Of a stretch of DNA of 64,000 nt, positions 1-8,216 are shown one piece after another. The position numbers were made by a program, and so were the translations under genes. Each line of letters opens with the position of its first letter. The first letter of the stretch is position 1. The notes beneath the pieces are model-generated. The model did not search any database and was not told the DNA's origin. It saw only the letters and a list, made by a program, of their open reading frames with translations. The stretch is from Desulfuromonas sp. GTDB taxonomy: Bacteria; Desulfobacterota; Desulfuromonadia; Desulfuromonadales; UBA2294. The DNA lies in contig PKUH01000099.1 of the NCBI GenBank assembly GCA_002869615.1, positions 1-64,000 of the forward strand, written 5' to 3'.

Positions 1-2
1 AG

Positions 3-2084
3 ACCTGTAACACTTGTCACAACGTGACCGTGAATGCCGACGACCGTTCGATTGCCGACAAGCGTCAGCACATCAACGGGACCCGGGATGTTGATCTGGC
101 TGCGACCTACGGTGGCGGCACAGATTGTAGCGCGGTCTACTGTCACTCTGATGGTTTGGCCACGCCTGTCGCATACACCAATCCAACCTGGGGTGGTGCA
201 GCGATGACTTGTACTTCCTGTCACGGTGGTGCCGGTACAACCACGACTTTGTCGGCGACACACCTTGCACATATCGGTACTGATGTATCTGGTACCTCGC
301 AGTTTGGTTACAGTTGCGAAAGGTGTCATAGCGCTACGGTCACCAATAGCACCACCATTGGTACTGCTGCTAATCACGTTGACCAGCTCCGTCAGGTTAC
401 GGTAACTGCTGCCGATGGTGGTGACGATGCTGTCAACTCCAACTTCACCAGTAATTCTTGTGCAACCACCAACTGTCATGGCTCGGCATCGCCGACATGG
501 GGCGCCTCAACCACATCCAGTGACTGTTCTCTCTGTCATGGTATGGCTGCCGATCCGACTGACGGCCGTGACACCAACGGCGACACAGCGAATACCGACA
601 CTGAGGTCGGTGCTCACGTTGCTCACCTGAACGCCGCCAGCGGTATCTCGGCAGCGATCACTTGTAATCAGTGTCACGTGGATCCGAAGGATACCGCTGG
701 TACTTATGTACAAAATGTCAATACCGCTGGTCATATGGACTGCGCTACCGTGCTCACCTGGGGCGGCATCGCATCCGCAAACGGCACTACGCCGACCAGC
801 TGCGCCACGACCTACTGTCACGATTCCAGTGCCATTGGTAATGGCTGGGGTGGAGATGAAGGCATTGCTCTTGACTGGGCAACACCCATGATGGCTGGTA
901 ATGTAAACGACTGTGATAACTGTCACGGTTATCCGCCGACCCCGGCGAACGGGCATCCGAACAACACTAACTGTAATGCCTGCCATGATAACGTCGATAC
1001 TGACAATGTCAGCTTCACCTTGGCCGGCAAGGCCTTGCACGTCGATGGCGCTGTTTATACTTCCGGTGGCGACACCTGTACCGATTGCCACAATGCCGAT
1101 ATCGATGGCGGCAAGAATGGCGTCCACGCCAGCCACACTGACGTCGCGACCTTCCTCGGCACCAAGTCAATTACTGCCGGTGACTACGGTACCAACGGCT
1201 GGTACACCACGACCTGGGTCAACGGCGCACCGATGTTCGGCTGCGGTGAGTGTCACCCGGCTGGTGAGGGCACCGGTCACCCGACTGCCGGTCTGAATGT
1301 TGACCTGGATCCGACTGGTGAAACGCCTCCGGCAACCAGTCCGAAGAGTAAGAATACAGAGACTCCGGACACTCCCACCTACACCAGTGGTAGCAGCGTC
1401 ACCTGCTCGAACATCTACTGTCATTCTGATGCTCAGGCAGCAGGTAGCCGTAACTACGCACTTACGCCGAACTGGTACGGTGGCGCGTTGCCGACCGACG
1501 GCACCGAGTGTGCTTCGTGTCACAACAACGCTCCGTCAAGCGGTACCCACGGTAGCCACCTGGTCGGTATCCACTACGAGACCCTGTACAGCGGTACCGC
1601 TGGCCTGATGGCCTCCGGTGGTACGGGCGCCGCAGCTCACGGTAACGCTGCAACCTCCGATACCATCGGTTGCCAGACCTGTCATAACGACACGGTCACC
1701 GTTGAGTTTAACGACCAGAACAGCGTCTGTGCCACCTGCCACGACGGCGGCACTGCGGCGCTGCAGGGCAACATGGCGATCGACACGACGGGTAGTACCC
1801 ACGTCAACGCCCAGGCCGACGTTGCCTTCGACACCCTCACGGGTTACAAGTCGCGTGCCCAGGTTCGTGATGACATCACCACCGTCACCGAACTGAACGA
1901 CAACTGGACGCGGACCGACGGCTACAAGGCAAGCACCAGCTTCGACCAGATGAAGGTTGCAGCGCCGACCTACGAGGCCGACAGCAGTTGTTCCTCTGTC
2001 AGCTGTCATAATGGCATCGCGACCCCGACCTGGGACACCGGCGCCGTAGCAGACTGTACGGTCTGTCATACCAAGCTGCCGTAA
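3..2084 (+). CDS. Multiheme c-type cytochrome, CX4CH/CX2CH type (5'-truncated)
   Basis: The reading frame is open through the left edge: codons before the first possible start encode another haem motif (CNTCH, bases 6-20), so the gene starts outside the window. In the visible part I count 13 CX2CH motifs and five CX4CH motifs (for example CSAVYCH, CATTNCH, CSNIYCH), with scattered His residues that can serve as distal ligands. Pairs of one CX4CH followed by one CX2CH recur, as in the Geobacter CxxxxCH...CXXCH repeat family. The chain is rich in Thr, Gly and Asn and poor in Lys, with no membrane segment, which fits a secreted or outer-surface electron carrier. Its role in extracellular electron transfer is inferred from the family. 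Whether the CX4CH sites bind haem cannot be read from sequence. Confidence 0.9.
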   Translation, partial: TCNTCHNVTVNADDRSIADKRQHINGTRDVDLAATYGGGTDCSAVYCHSDGLATPVAYTNPTWGGAAMTCTSCHGGAGTTTTLSATHLAHIGTDVSGTSQFGYSCERCHSATVTNSTTIGTAANHVDQLRQVTVTAADGGDDAVNSNFTSNSCATTNCHGSASPTWGASTTSSDCSLCHGMAADPTDGRDTNGDTANTDTEVGAHVAHLNAASGISAAITCNQCHVDPKDTAGTYVQNVNTAGHMDCATVLTWGGIASANGTTPTSCATTYCHDSSAIGNGWGGDEGIALDWATPMMAGNVNDCDNCHGYPPTPANGHPNNTNCNACHDNVDTDNVSFTLAGKALHVDGAVYTSGGDTCTDCHNADIDGGKNGVHASHTDVATFLGTKSITAGDYGTNGWYTTTWVNGAPMFGCGECHPAGEGTGHPTAGLNVDLDPTGETPPATSPKSKNTETPDTPTYTSGSSVTCSNIYCHSDAQAAGSRNYALTPNWYGGALPTDGTECASCHNNAPSSGTHGSHLVGIHYETLYSGTAGLMASGGTGAAAHGNAATSDTIGCQTCHNDTVTVEFNDQNSVCATCHDGGTAALQGNMAIDTTGSTHVNAQADVAFDTLTGYKSRAQVRDDITTVTELNDNWTRTDGYKASTSFDQMKVAAPTYEADSSCSSVSCHNGIATPTWDTGAVADCTVCHTKLP

Positions 2085-2107
2085 CGGTCGAAGAAGGAGT
2101 AAGAACA

Positions 2108-2143
2108 CACGCCCATCCGGGGGAACCTTTCCGGATGGGCGTG
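2108..2143 (+). terminator. Strong hairpin after the cytochrome gene
   Basis: A perfect 13-bp stem (2108-2120 with 2131-2143) lies 24 bases after the cytochrome stop codon. No T-run follows, so it may protect the 3' end or pause polymerase rather than act as a classical terminator. Confidence 0.55.
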
Positions 2144-2253
2144 AACATCGACCTGGCAATGAAGGGAGAACCGATAACCGAGTAGCAGGGTGGTGATCAC
2201 ATCCGCTACAAAACAACAGAGACTACAAGAACAGATAAAATAACTGACCTATC

Positions 2254-2287
2254 AAGGGCGCTTTCACCAGAAAGCGCCCTTTTCTTT
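2254..2287 (+). terminator. Rho-independent terminator
   Basis: An 11-bp perfect stem (2254-2264 with 2271-2281, loop CACCAG) runs into TTTTCTTT. It closes the cytochrome transcription unit. The remainder of the 2085-2392 gap holds only this, the hairpin at 2108 and two GGGACACTTCCC repeats. Confidence 0.8.
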
Positions 2288-2363
2288 ACCCATCACCCAT
2301 CACCAGGGACACTTCCCGTTGGGATGAACTCCGTGATATGTTAGTATCCTGAAAATTAACAGG

Positions 2364-2390
2364 GGGACACTTCCCAATGGGGAGTGTCCC
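2364..2390. repeat. GGGACACTTCCC palindrome, copy 1
   Basis: Arms 2364-2375 and 2379-2390 are near-perfect inverted copies around a 3-base loop. A half copy lies at 2306-2318. The right arm supplies the only Shine-Dalgarno-like GGGGAG before the resB start, so repeat and translation start overlap. The same palindrome recurs at 3593, 50712, 51091 and 51730. Confidence 0.75.
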
Positions 2391-2392
2391 TT

Positions 2393-3631
2393 ATGATGGG
2401 TAATTATATGATTTTACGTTTTTTTACATCGCTGAAGCTGACCTTGACCCTGCTGCTCGGTCTTTCTTTTGTGTCTATTTTCGGCACCCTCGGCAAGGTT
2501 GAAGATAATCGCTTCGATTACTTCTATCAGTCGACCGGGTACCGTATTCTGCTCCTCTTGCTGGCTCTTAACATCGCCGCCTGTACCTGGAAAACATGCA
2601 AACGGAACCTCGACGACAAGAAGCGTTTTCGCGAGCGGCTGCATGAAGAGGCAGAGAAAACCTCCAACGGTGCGGATTTTGAAGCCCTTGAACGGGAATT
2701 GCAGAAGACGTTCCGGGTTGAGCGACGTACAAACGGTTTGCTCGCCAGCCGTGGCCGCCTCGGCCGCTGGGGCTCGACGATCGTTCATGTCTCGCTGCTG
2801 ATTATCATGCTCGGTGGCATTCTGGCTGAATTCGGCTTTGTCGGGACCCAGATGGTGCCTGAAGGTAAAAGCACGATAACCTATTTCAATTGGGATGTCG
2901 GACTGGACCGGCCCCTCGGGTTTGAATTCCGGGTCGATCATTTCGAGCTCGACTACTACCCGATTGAACTGAAGATCGGTGCCTACGATCCGCAGACGAG
3001 GGAACTGATCGAGGAGTACGTGACCCAGGAAGGGGAGATGATCGAACTGCCGCTGCAGGGGGTAACGGCCCGAATCGTCAACTTCGAACCTTTCGACAAG
3101 GCGTTGAGTCTCGATATTTTCCGGGAGGGTCAAAAGATCGGATCTTATCGAGGGTTGCCGGGAGCGAGCAAGGAGGAGGTCACCAATTTCCTCGATGAAT
3201 TCCTGGTGATCAAACCGACGGCGTTTCGTGATCCTGTTGTCCGGCAGATTATTGCCGATGCCTCGATTCTCGAAAACGGCGAGGTGGTGAAGCAGCAGCG
3301 GATCATGGTCAACCATCCTCTCGTTTACAAGGGGGTTGCCTTTTATCAGACCGCCTATAACCAGGACGAGTTCGGCTTCTGGTATGTCGGCTTCCAGATT
3401 TCGAAGGATCCGGGAGAACCGCTGGTCTGGGCCGGCTCGATTCTCCTGGTCTTCGGGCTGTGCTGCGCATTTTTCATCCGCTACCGGGTCTTGGTGGTGA
3501 CGGCATCCGGTTTGACGCCGCTGCTCGGTTTCAATGACCTGGTTGGGCAGGCGTTGCTGAACGATATCGCAGCGAATAACGCAGGTATCGCGGGGGACAC
3601 TTCCCTCGGGGAAGTGTCCCCGAAGAAGTAA
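2393..3631 (+). CDS. resB: ResB-like cytochrome c biogenesis protein
   Basis: ResB (Ccs1) works with CcsA/ResC in system II cytochrome c maturation, moving haem across the membrane to apocytochromes. The N-terminus has the family's FFTSLKLTLTLLL membrane helix and two more early helices, then a large extracytoplasmic domain, and a last helix near residue 350 (GSILLVFGLCCAFFIRYR). Length, about 412 residues, is normal. ATG 2393 has GGGGAG eight bases upstream; ATG 2408 also fits family starts. No ccsA/resC partner is adjacent. The last 12 or so codons (GDTSLGEVSPKK) lie in a GGGACACTTCCC palindrome, so the natural C-terminus was probably rewritten by repeat insertion. Its placement after the multiheme cytochrome fits a role in loading haem. 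Confidence 0.88.
   Translation: MMGNYMILRFFTSLKLTLTLLLGLSFVSIFGTLGKVEDNRFDYFYQSTGYRILLLLLALNIAACTWKTCKRNLDDKKRFRERLHEEAEKTSNGADFEALERELQKTFRVERRTNGLLASRGRLGRWGSTIVHVSLLIIMLGGILAEFGFVGTQMVPEGKSTITYFNWDVGLDRPLGFEFRVDHFELDYYPIELKIGAYDPQTRELIEEYVTQEGEMIELPLQGVTARIVNFEPFDKALSLDIFREGQKIGSYRGLPGASKEEVTNFLDEFLVIKPTAFRDPVVRQIIADASILENGEVVKQQRIMVNHPLVYKGVAFYQTAYNQDEFGFWYVGFQISKDPGEPLVWAGSILLVFGLCCAFFIRYRVLVVTASGLTPLLGFNDLVGQALLNDIAANNAGIAGDTSLGEVSPKK
3593..3621. repeat. GGGACACTTCCC palindrome, copy 2, inside resB
   Basis: Arms 3593-3605 and 3609-3621 are perfect 13-base inverted copies with a 3-base loop. The repeat is translated as the end of ResB. Confidence 0.85.
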
Positions 3632-3651
3632 TCTTTGAAAAGTTCTTTGCT

Positions 3652-3678
3652 TGTCATTCCCGACTTGATCGGGAATCC
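3652..3678. repeat. ATTCCCGA...TCGGGAAT short palindrome
   Basis: An 8-base inverted repeat (3656-3663 and 3669-3676) in a REP-like context between resB and the hydrolase. A degenerate relative is at about 17861-17882. Confidence 0.5.
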
Positions 3679-3694
3679 ATGATTGAAAAAAGCG

Positions 3695-4486
3695 ATGCAA
3701 CTGAAAATCAACGAAAGCACGATCCATTACGACGATCTCGGCAAAGGGCCGGCGGTGGTTCTGATCCACGGATTTCCCTTGTCGCGCCAGATGTGGGCGC
3801 CGCAGGTTGAGCCGTTAATTGCAGCCGGCTATCGGCTGATCCTGCCGGACCTGCGCGGTTTCGGTGATTCGGAAGGGGGCGGCCGTAATGTCGCGATGGA
3901 TGTCTATGCCGACGATCTTATCGGGCTCCTCGATTATCTCGAAATCGAGCGAGCGGTGGTTGGCGGGATGTCGATGGGTGGCTACGTGCTGATGAACCTT
4001 CTCGAAAGATATCCTGACCGGATTTCCGGAGCGATGTTCCTGGTCACCCGGGCGGCCGCTGACGACGAAGCGGGGAAACAGAAACGGGATGAGCTGATCG
4101 ATGCAGTTGAGACTGGCCGCAAGGCACTAGTTGCCGAAACCTTTGTCGGTGTACTGTTCGCTGATGAGACTGCCGATCAACAGCCGGAGCTGGTTGCCGA
4201 GGTCCGCCAGTGGATGGAAGCCGTGACCCCGCAAGGTCTGATCGGCGGCCTGGCGGCGATGCGCGAGCGGCCGGACTATGCCGACCGGCTCGACCGGTTC
4301 CGGCTGCCGGCCCTGGTGCTCGGCGCCGACCAGGACAAGGCGATTCCGCTCGAGCATTACCGGACATTGGTCGACGGATTGCCGGATGCCGAGGGAGTGC
4401 TCATCGCCGGCGGCGGTCACATGGTCAACATGGAGATGCCGGAGGTGTTCAATCAGGCAATTCTGCGGTTTCTGGCTCGCTTTTAA
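3695..4486 (+). CDS. Alpha/beta-fold hydrolase
   Basis: A single-domain serine hydrolase of 263 residues without a signal peptide, so cytosolic. It shows the oxyanion-hole stretch HGFPLS (residues 25-30), the nucleophile elbow GMSMGG with Ser93, an acidic candidate in LGADQDKAIP and the final His in GGGHMVNME. A cap region lies between about residues 120 and 190. The closest recognisable types are esterase/3-oxoadipate enol-lactonase-like hydrolases, but the substrate cannot be told. ATG 3695 gives the family-like start MQLKINESTIHYDDLG; an earlier TTG at 3683 is in frame but falls just after a repeat. It appears to be transcribed alone. Confidence 0.88.
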   Translation: MQLKINESTIHYDDLGKGPAVVLIHGFPLSRQMWAPQVEPLIAAGYRLILPDLRGFGDSEGGGRNVAMDVYADDLIGLLDYLEIERAVVGGMSMGGYVLMNLLERYPDRISGAMFLVTRAAADDEAGKQKRDELIDAVETGRKALVAETFVGVLFADETADQQPELVAEVRQWMEAVTPQGLIGGLAAMRERPDYADRLDRFRLPALVLGADQDKAIPLEHYRTLVDGLPDAEGVLIAGGGHMVNMEMPEVFNQAILRFLARF

Positions 4487-4508
4487 AGCAAAAAAGCCTA
4501 AAAGCGAT

Positions 4509-4640
4509 TTTAACGCAGAGGCGCAGAGACGCAGAGAAAGCCAAAACCTTTACAGGCTTTTTGGTTTTAAGGCTTTTACCTTGAATCTTTTCTCGATGTT
4601 TGTTTTCTCGGCGGCGTCAGCCTGCGCCTCTGCGTTAAAG
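4509..4640. repeat. Long inverted repeat, AACGCAGAGGCGCAG type, copy 1
   Basis: The left arm begins TTAACGCAGAGGCGCAG (about 4510-4538) and the right arm ends with its complement CTGCGCCTCTGCGTTAA (4622-4638), about 85 bases apart. It can form a long imperfect hairpin after the hydrolase gene. Relatives occur at 27652, 55939 and 57238. Confidence 0.7.
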
Positions 4641-4722
4641 AGTTTTTTGATCTGAACACTCGGATTTTACGTTGCGAACTTTGCGCTTTTGCGGTCAATT
4701 TCTTTATAGTCAGGTTTCTTAA

Positions 4723-5955
4723 ATGAAAACAGTTTTTATCATCCTCTTCGTACTGGTTTTACTGGTCCGTTTTTTTCTGCGCCAACTCAATATCAGCCAT
4801 CTCAAAAAACATGGTCACGAAATCCCGGCCGGATTTGCGGGGGCAATTGATGCCGAGACCCTGACCAGAACATCCGACTACACCCTGGCCAAGGACCGGG
4901 TCGAGGCGGTTGAGTCGCTGCTCGGCAGCATCATTGCCGGCCTCTACCTCTTCAGCCCGATATTTCCCTGGTACGATCAAATCATCGCCTCATTCGGTTT
5001 CGGTTTTATCCTGCACGGGCTGATCTTTTTCCTGATCCTCGGCCTCATTCAGGGCCTGATCGGTATCCCGTTCAGTCTCTACCGGACCTTCGTCCTCGAA
5101 GAGAAGTTCGGCTTCAATACGATGACGCTGCGGCTCTGGCTGAGTGATCTGGCCAAGGGGGCGGCACTCTCACTGATTATCTCCGGAATCCTCCTCGGCG
5201 GTGCCTTTGCCCTGATCGCATCTTCACCACAATGGTGGTGGCTCTGGGTCTGGGGGTTTGTTGCCCTGGTCACCCTGTTTCTGATGCATCTGTCGCCGTA
5301 TGTCATCGAACCGCTCTTCTTCAAGTTTGAGCCGGTGCAGAAGGAGGGTCTGGAAGAAGGGGTGCGGTCGATGGCGGAAAAGGCGGGCCTGACGATCAGC
5401 AAGATCCAGCAGGTCGATGCTTCGCGGCGCAGTCGACATGGCAACGCCTACTTCACCGGAATCGGCAAGGTCAAGCGGATCGTTTTGTTTGACACCCTGC
5501 TCGAAAAGCTGACGAATCATGAGGCGTTGGCGGTCCTCGCCCATGAAATCGGCCATTGGAAAAAAGGGCACATCTGGAAACGCCTGGTCAAGACGGAATT
5601 GCTGACGCTGTTGTTCTTCTGGGCGTCCTGGTACTGTCTCGACCAGGGCTGGCTGCCATCGCTGCTTGGACTGGATACGGCCTCATTTTTCAGTCAACTG
5701 GTTATTATCGGGTTTGTGATCTCGATCCTGTCTTTTCCGCTGACGCCGTTTTCAAGCTGGCTGTCGCGACGGGATGAATGGCAGGCCGATGCATTTGCCT
5801 GTGAACTGCACGGTGAAGCGAAAGACCTGGCGTCGTCGCTGGTGAAAATGTCCCGCGACAATTTGGCCAACCTGCATCCGCACCCGCTTTATGCCTGGTT
5901 TTACTATTCGCATCCGGCCCTGGCTGAACGGGTTGGAAGGCTGCTCGGAAGGTAA
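4723..5955 (+). CDS. M48-family CAAX prenyl protease-like metallopeptidase (Ste24 type)
   Basis: An integral membrane zinc protease of 410 residues. The zinc site is plain: HEIGH in LAVLAHEIGHWKKGH near residue 270, and a downstream Glu ligand in DEWQADAFACEL. Several hydrophobic segments lie in the N-terminal half (residues 1-20, 65-115, 150-195), with two more after the HExxH helix, as in Ste24 proteins. In bacteria this family acts in membrane protein quality control; the substrate here is unknown. The following MFS gene starts three bases after the stop and takes its Shine-Dalgarno from the last codons, so the two are co-translated. Confidence 0.92.
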   Translation: MKTVFIILFVLVLLVRFFLRQLNISHLKKHGHEIPAGFAGAIDAETLTRTSDYTLAKDRVEAVESLLGSIIAGLYLFSPIFPWYDQIIASFGFGFILHGLIFFLILGLIQGLIGIPFSLYRTFVLEEKFGFNTMTLRLWLSDLAKGAALSLIISGILLGGAFALIASSPQWWWLWVWGFVALVTLFLMHLSPYVIEPLFFKFEPVQKEGLEEGVRSMAEKAGLTISKIQQVDASRRSRHGNAYFTGIGKVKRIVLFDTLLEKLTNHEALAVLAHEIGHWKKGHIWKRLVKTELLTLLFFWASWYCLDQGWLPSLLGLDTASFFSQLVIIGFVISILSFPLTPFSSWLSRRDEWQADAFACELHGEAKDLASSLVKMSRDNLANLHPHPLYAWFYYSHPALAERVGRLLGR

Positions 5956-5958
5956 CCC

Positions 5959-7098
5959 GTGGCGGTTGTTATCTACATCACGATTCTCGCCTTTTCGGCA
6001 ATCTATGCCCCGCAGCCACTGTTGCCGGTTCTCGCCGAAGAGTTTGGCGTCAGCCGTGATGCGGCGGCGATGCTGACAACGGTTGTTTTCCTTCCCCTCA
6101 GTGTTGCGCCGCTGCTGTACGGTTATATTCTCGAATCGTTTACTCCCCGCCAGATGCTGCGCGTTGCCGTTTTCCTGCTGGCCATCTCGGAATTCTTTTT
6201 CATGACGGTCGACTCTTTTGCCGTGTTGCTCGGTCTTCGTCTCTTCCAGGGAATGCTGATGCCGGCGATTCTGACGGCTCTGATGACCTATGTTTCGACC
6301 GAGACCGAACCGGGCCAGATTCGCAAGGCAATGGCCGTCTACATCTCCAGCACCATCATGGGCGGTTTCCTCGGCCGGTTGATGTCGGGAGCCATTGCCT
6401 CCCTGTTTGGCTGGCGCTTCAGTTTCCTGATCCTCGGGATCAGCCTGCTTCTCGGTTTTTTTCTCCTCGGTCGGCTCAAGGCTGGCCGGCAATCGCAAAC
6501 GATCAAGCCGAAGCTTGATCTTGTACTGACGGTGCTGCGCCGGAAAAGTTATCTCAAAATTTACGTCACCGTATTCTGTTTTTTCTTTGTTTTTGCCGCC
6601 ATTATGAATTTTCTGCCGTTCCGGGTGACCGAGCTTGACAGCAGCGCTTCGGAAATGCGGATCGGCTTCATGTACAGCGGATACGTTCTGGGAATCTTTA
6701 CCGCGATCTATTCGGTCCGGATTTCTGATCTTCTCGGCGGCCCGATCCGGGCGATGCTGCTTGGTCTCTTTTTTTTCGGTCTGGCGTTGGCCGGGATGAT
6801 GTTGCCGGATACGCTGGTTCTTTTCGTATTGCTGTTTCTGTTCTGCGGGGCGCTGTTTCTCGTCCATTCGGCGGCGAGCGGGCTTGTCAACAGCCTGGCG
6901 CCGGAGAACAAAGGGATGGTCAATGGCCTCTATGTCGCGTTCTACTATGCCGGCGGGATGTTCGGATCGAGCCTGCCGGGGCTGGCCTACCGGGCATACG
7001 GCTGGTCGAGTTTTATCATTATTCTGATCGTGATTGTTCTGTTCGGTCTGCTGACAGTGGCAACCCTGTGGTCTCGCGCTAATATTGACGGAACCTGA
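5959..7098 (+). CDS. MFS transporter (YnfM-like)
   Basis: Major facilitator protein of 379 residues with about 12 hydrophobic helices. The loop after helix 2 (LYGYILESFTPRQML) is the place of the DRxGRR signature and helix 4 carries RLFQG. It starts at GTG 5959 with GGAAGG seven bases upstream inside the end of the protease gene; this places the start close to helix 1, so the cytosolic N-tail is very short. It resembles YnfM/arabinose-efflux-type exporters. Substrate is unknown. Confidence 0.87.
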   Translation: MAVVIYITILAFSAIYAPQPLLPVLAEEFGVSRDAAAMLTTVVFLPLSVAPLLYGYILESFTPRQMLRVAVFLLAISEFFFMTVDSFAVLLGLRLFQGMLMPAILTALMTYVSTETEPGQIRKAMAVYISSTIMGGFLGRLMSGAIASLFGWRFSFLILGISLLLGFFLLGRLKAGRQSQTIKPKLDLVLTVLRRKSYLKIYVTVFCFFFVFAAIMNFLPFRVTELDSSASEMRIGFMYSGYVLGIFTAIYSVRISDLLGGPIRAMLLGLFFFGLALAGMMLPDTLVLFVLLFLFCGALFLVHSAASGLVNSLAPENKGMVNGLYVAFYYAGGMFGSSLPGLAYRAYGWSSFIIILIVIVLFGLLTVATLWSRANIDGT

Positions 7099-7113
7099 CT
7101 GTGCATCCTGCGG

Positions 7114-7142
7114 TTGACAGACGGGGATTGTTAAGGTATCTC
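7114..7142 (+). promoter_or_regulatory. Possible sigma-70 promoter of the FKBP gene
   Basis: A perfect -35 (TTGACA, 7114-7119) is followed after 17 bases by a weak -10 (TATCTC, 7137-7142), 58 bases before the start codon. Confidence 0.4.
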
Positions 7143-7199
7143 TTTGAGCTGTTTTGAATAAAATAAATGGAATGAACCATTGACCTGAAAGGAATATTG

Positions 7200-7931
7200 A
7201 TGAAAACAACAATGATAAAACTGATGATGCTGTTTGCTGCTCTCCTGTTTTTTGCCGGAACTGTCTCCGCTGCCGAGTGGGGTAAATATATGCGCTCCGA
7301 AGAAGTCCCGACGAGTGCCCTTGATCGGGCCAGCTACAGTATCGGCATGAGTCTCGGGCAGGATTTCAAAACACGTGGCATGGAGATGAATCCGGATCTG
7401 ATCGCCCAGGGTATCCACGATGTTCTCGCCGGGAACGAACCCCTGCTGAGTCAGGAAGAAGCGCTTGCGGCTCTGCAGAAGCTTCAGGAAATGGCGCTCG
7501 CCAAACAACAGGAAGTTATGGATGGCATGGCGGCGACCAATCTCGCCGAGGGGACGGCGTTCCTGGAGGAGAACGGAAAACGGAGCGGTGTTGTCACCAC
7601 CGACAGTGGCCTGCAGTATGAAGTTCTTGTCGAAGGGAATGGGGCATCGCCGAAAAAGACCGATAACGTCAGCGTTGATTACCGCGGCATGTTTATTGAC
7701 GGCACCGAGTTTGACAGCTCCTACAAGCGGGGTGAGCCGGCTAATTTCAGTGTCGAGGGAATCATTCCTGGCTGGACCGAGGCGCTGCAGATGATGAAGG
7801 AAGGCGGCAAATGGAAGCTTTTCGTTCCGGCCGACCTGGCCTATGGTACCCGGGGTGCGCCGCCGGTTATCGAGCCGAACAAGACACTGATTTTCGAAGT
7901 TGAGCTGAAAGAGATCCTCGAACAGGATTGA
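7200..7931 (+). CDS. FKBP-type peptidyl-prolyl cis-trans isomerase (Mip/FkpA-like)
   Basis: A 243-residue periplasmic proline isomerase/chaperone. ATG 7200 has AAAGGA six bases upstream; the TTG just before it is a poor alternative. The protein has a cleavable signal peptide ending about VSA-AEW, then a helical dimerisation region (residues 40-120, with LDRASYSIGMSLGQDF typical of Mip/FkpA) and a C-terminal FKBP domain from about residue 130 (VDYRGMFIDGTEFDSS, GWTEALQMM, LAYGTRG). It stands alone and probably assists folding of exported proteins. Confidence 0.92.
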   Translation: MKTTMIKLMMLFAALLFFAGTVSAAEWGKYMRSEEVPTSALDRASYSIGMSLGQDFKTRGMEMNPDLIAQGIHDVLAGNEPLLSQEEALAALQKLQEMALAKQQEVMDGMAATNLAEGTAFLEENGKRSGVVTTDSGLQYEVLVEGNGASPKKTDNVSVDYRGMFIDGTEFDSSYKRGEPANFSVEGIIPGWTEALQMMKEGGKWKLFVPADLAYGTRGAPPVIEPNKTLIFEVELKEILEQD

Positions 7932-8106
7932 CCCTGATTGGGCCGACCCGGTGCCAAATTTTGTCATCCGACCGCTTCCCGGAAAAAAGCAGGATTCGAT
8001 TCGGAACACGATTCGGCACCGGAAATGTCGATTTTCAGGAAATTGAGAAAAAGGGGATCGCCTGAAAAATCCTGAAAATCCCGCAGTATAAGCCAAGAAT
8101 GATTTC

Positions 8107-8143
8107 GCCGGATGCAGTAATCTGCTGCATCCGGCTTTTTCTT
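8107..8143 (+). terminator. Rho-independent terminator
   Basis: An 11-bp stem GCCGGATGCAG (8107-8117) with its complement (8125-8135), followed by TTTTT. It probably ends the FKBP transcript about 175 bases downstream. I see nothing else in 7932-8146. Confidence 0.75.
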
Positions 8144-8146
8144 GGC

Positions 8147-8175
8147 TTGACGATTGCATTTTATTACGGTAACTA
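8147..8175 (+). promoter_or_regulatory. Possible sigma-70 promoter of the REC-PilZ gene
   Basis: TTGACG (8147-8152), 17-base spacer, TAACTA (8170-8175), 42 bases before the start codon at 8217. Confidence 0.4.
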
Positions 8176-8216
8176 TTTAAAAATACAGTTTAAAACTGAA
8201 TTGTGGAGGGTTCCAA

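Noticed and set aside
507-1136. 209-codon minus-strand frame opposite the cytochrome
   Set aside because: Antisense of a Thr/Gly-rich repeat protein; no start signal and a Val/Ile/Thr pattern that mirrors the sense codons.
2414-3769. 451-codon minus-strand frame opposite resB
   Set aside because: Antisense of a real gene; product has no domain and high Gln/Arg/His typical of shadow frames.
5752-7212. 486-codon minus-strand frame opposite the MFS gene
   Set aside because: Antisense of a membrane protein; the Gln/Lys/Glu/His-rich product is the mirror of hydrophobic codons.
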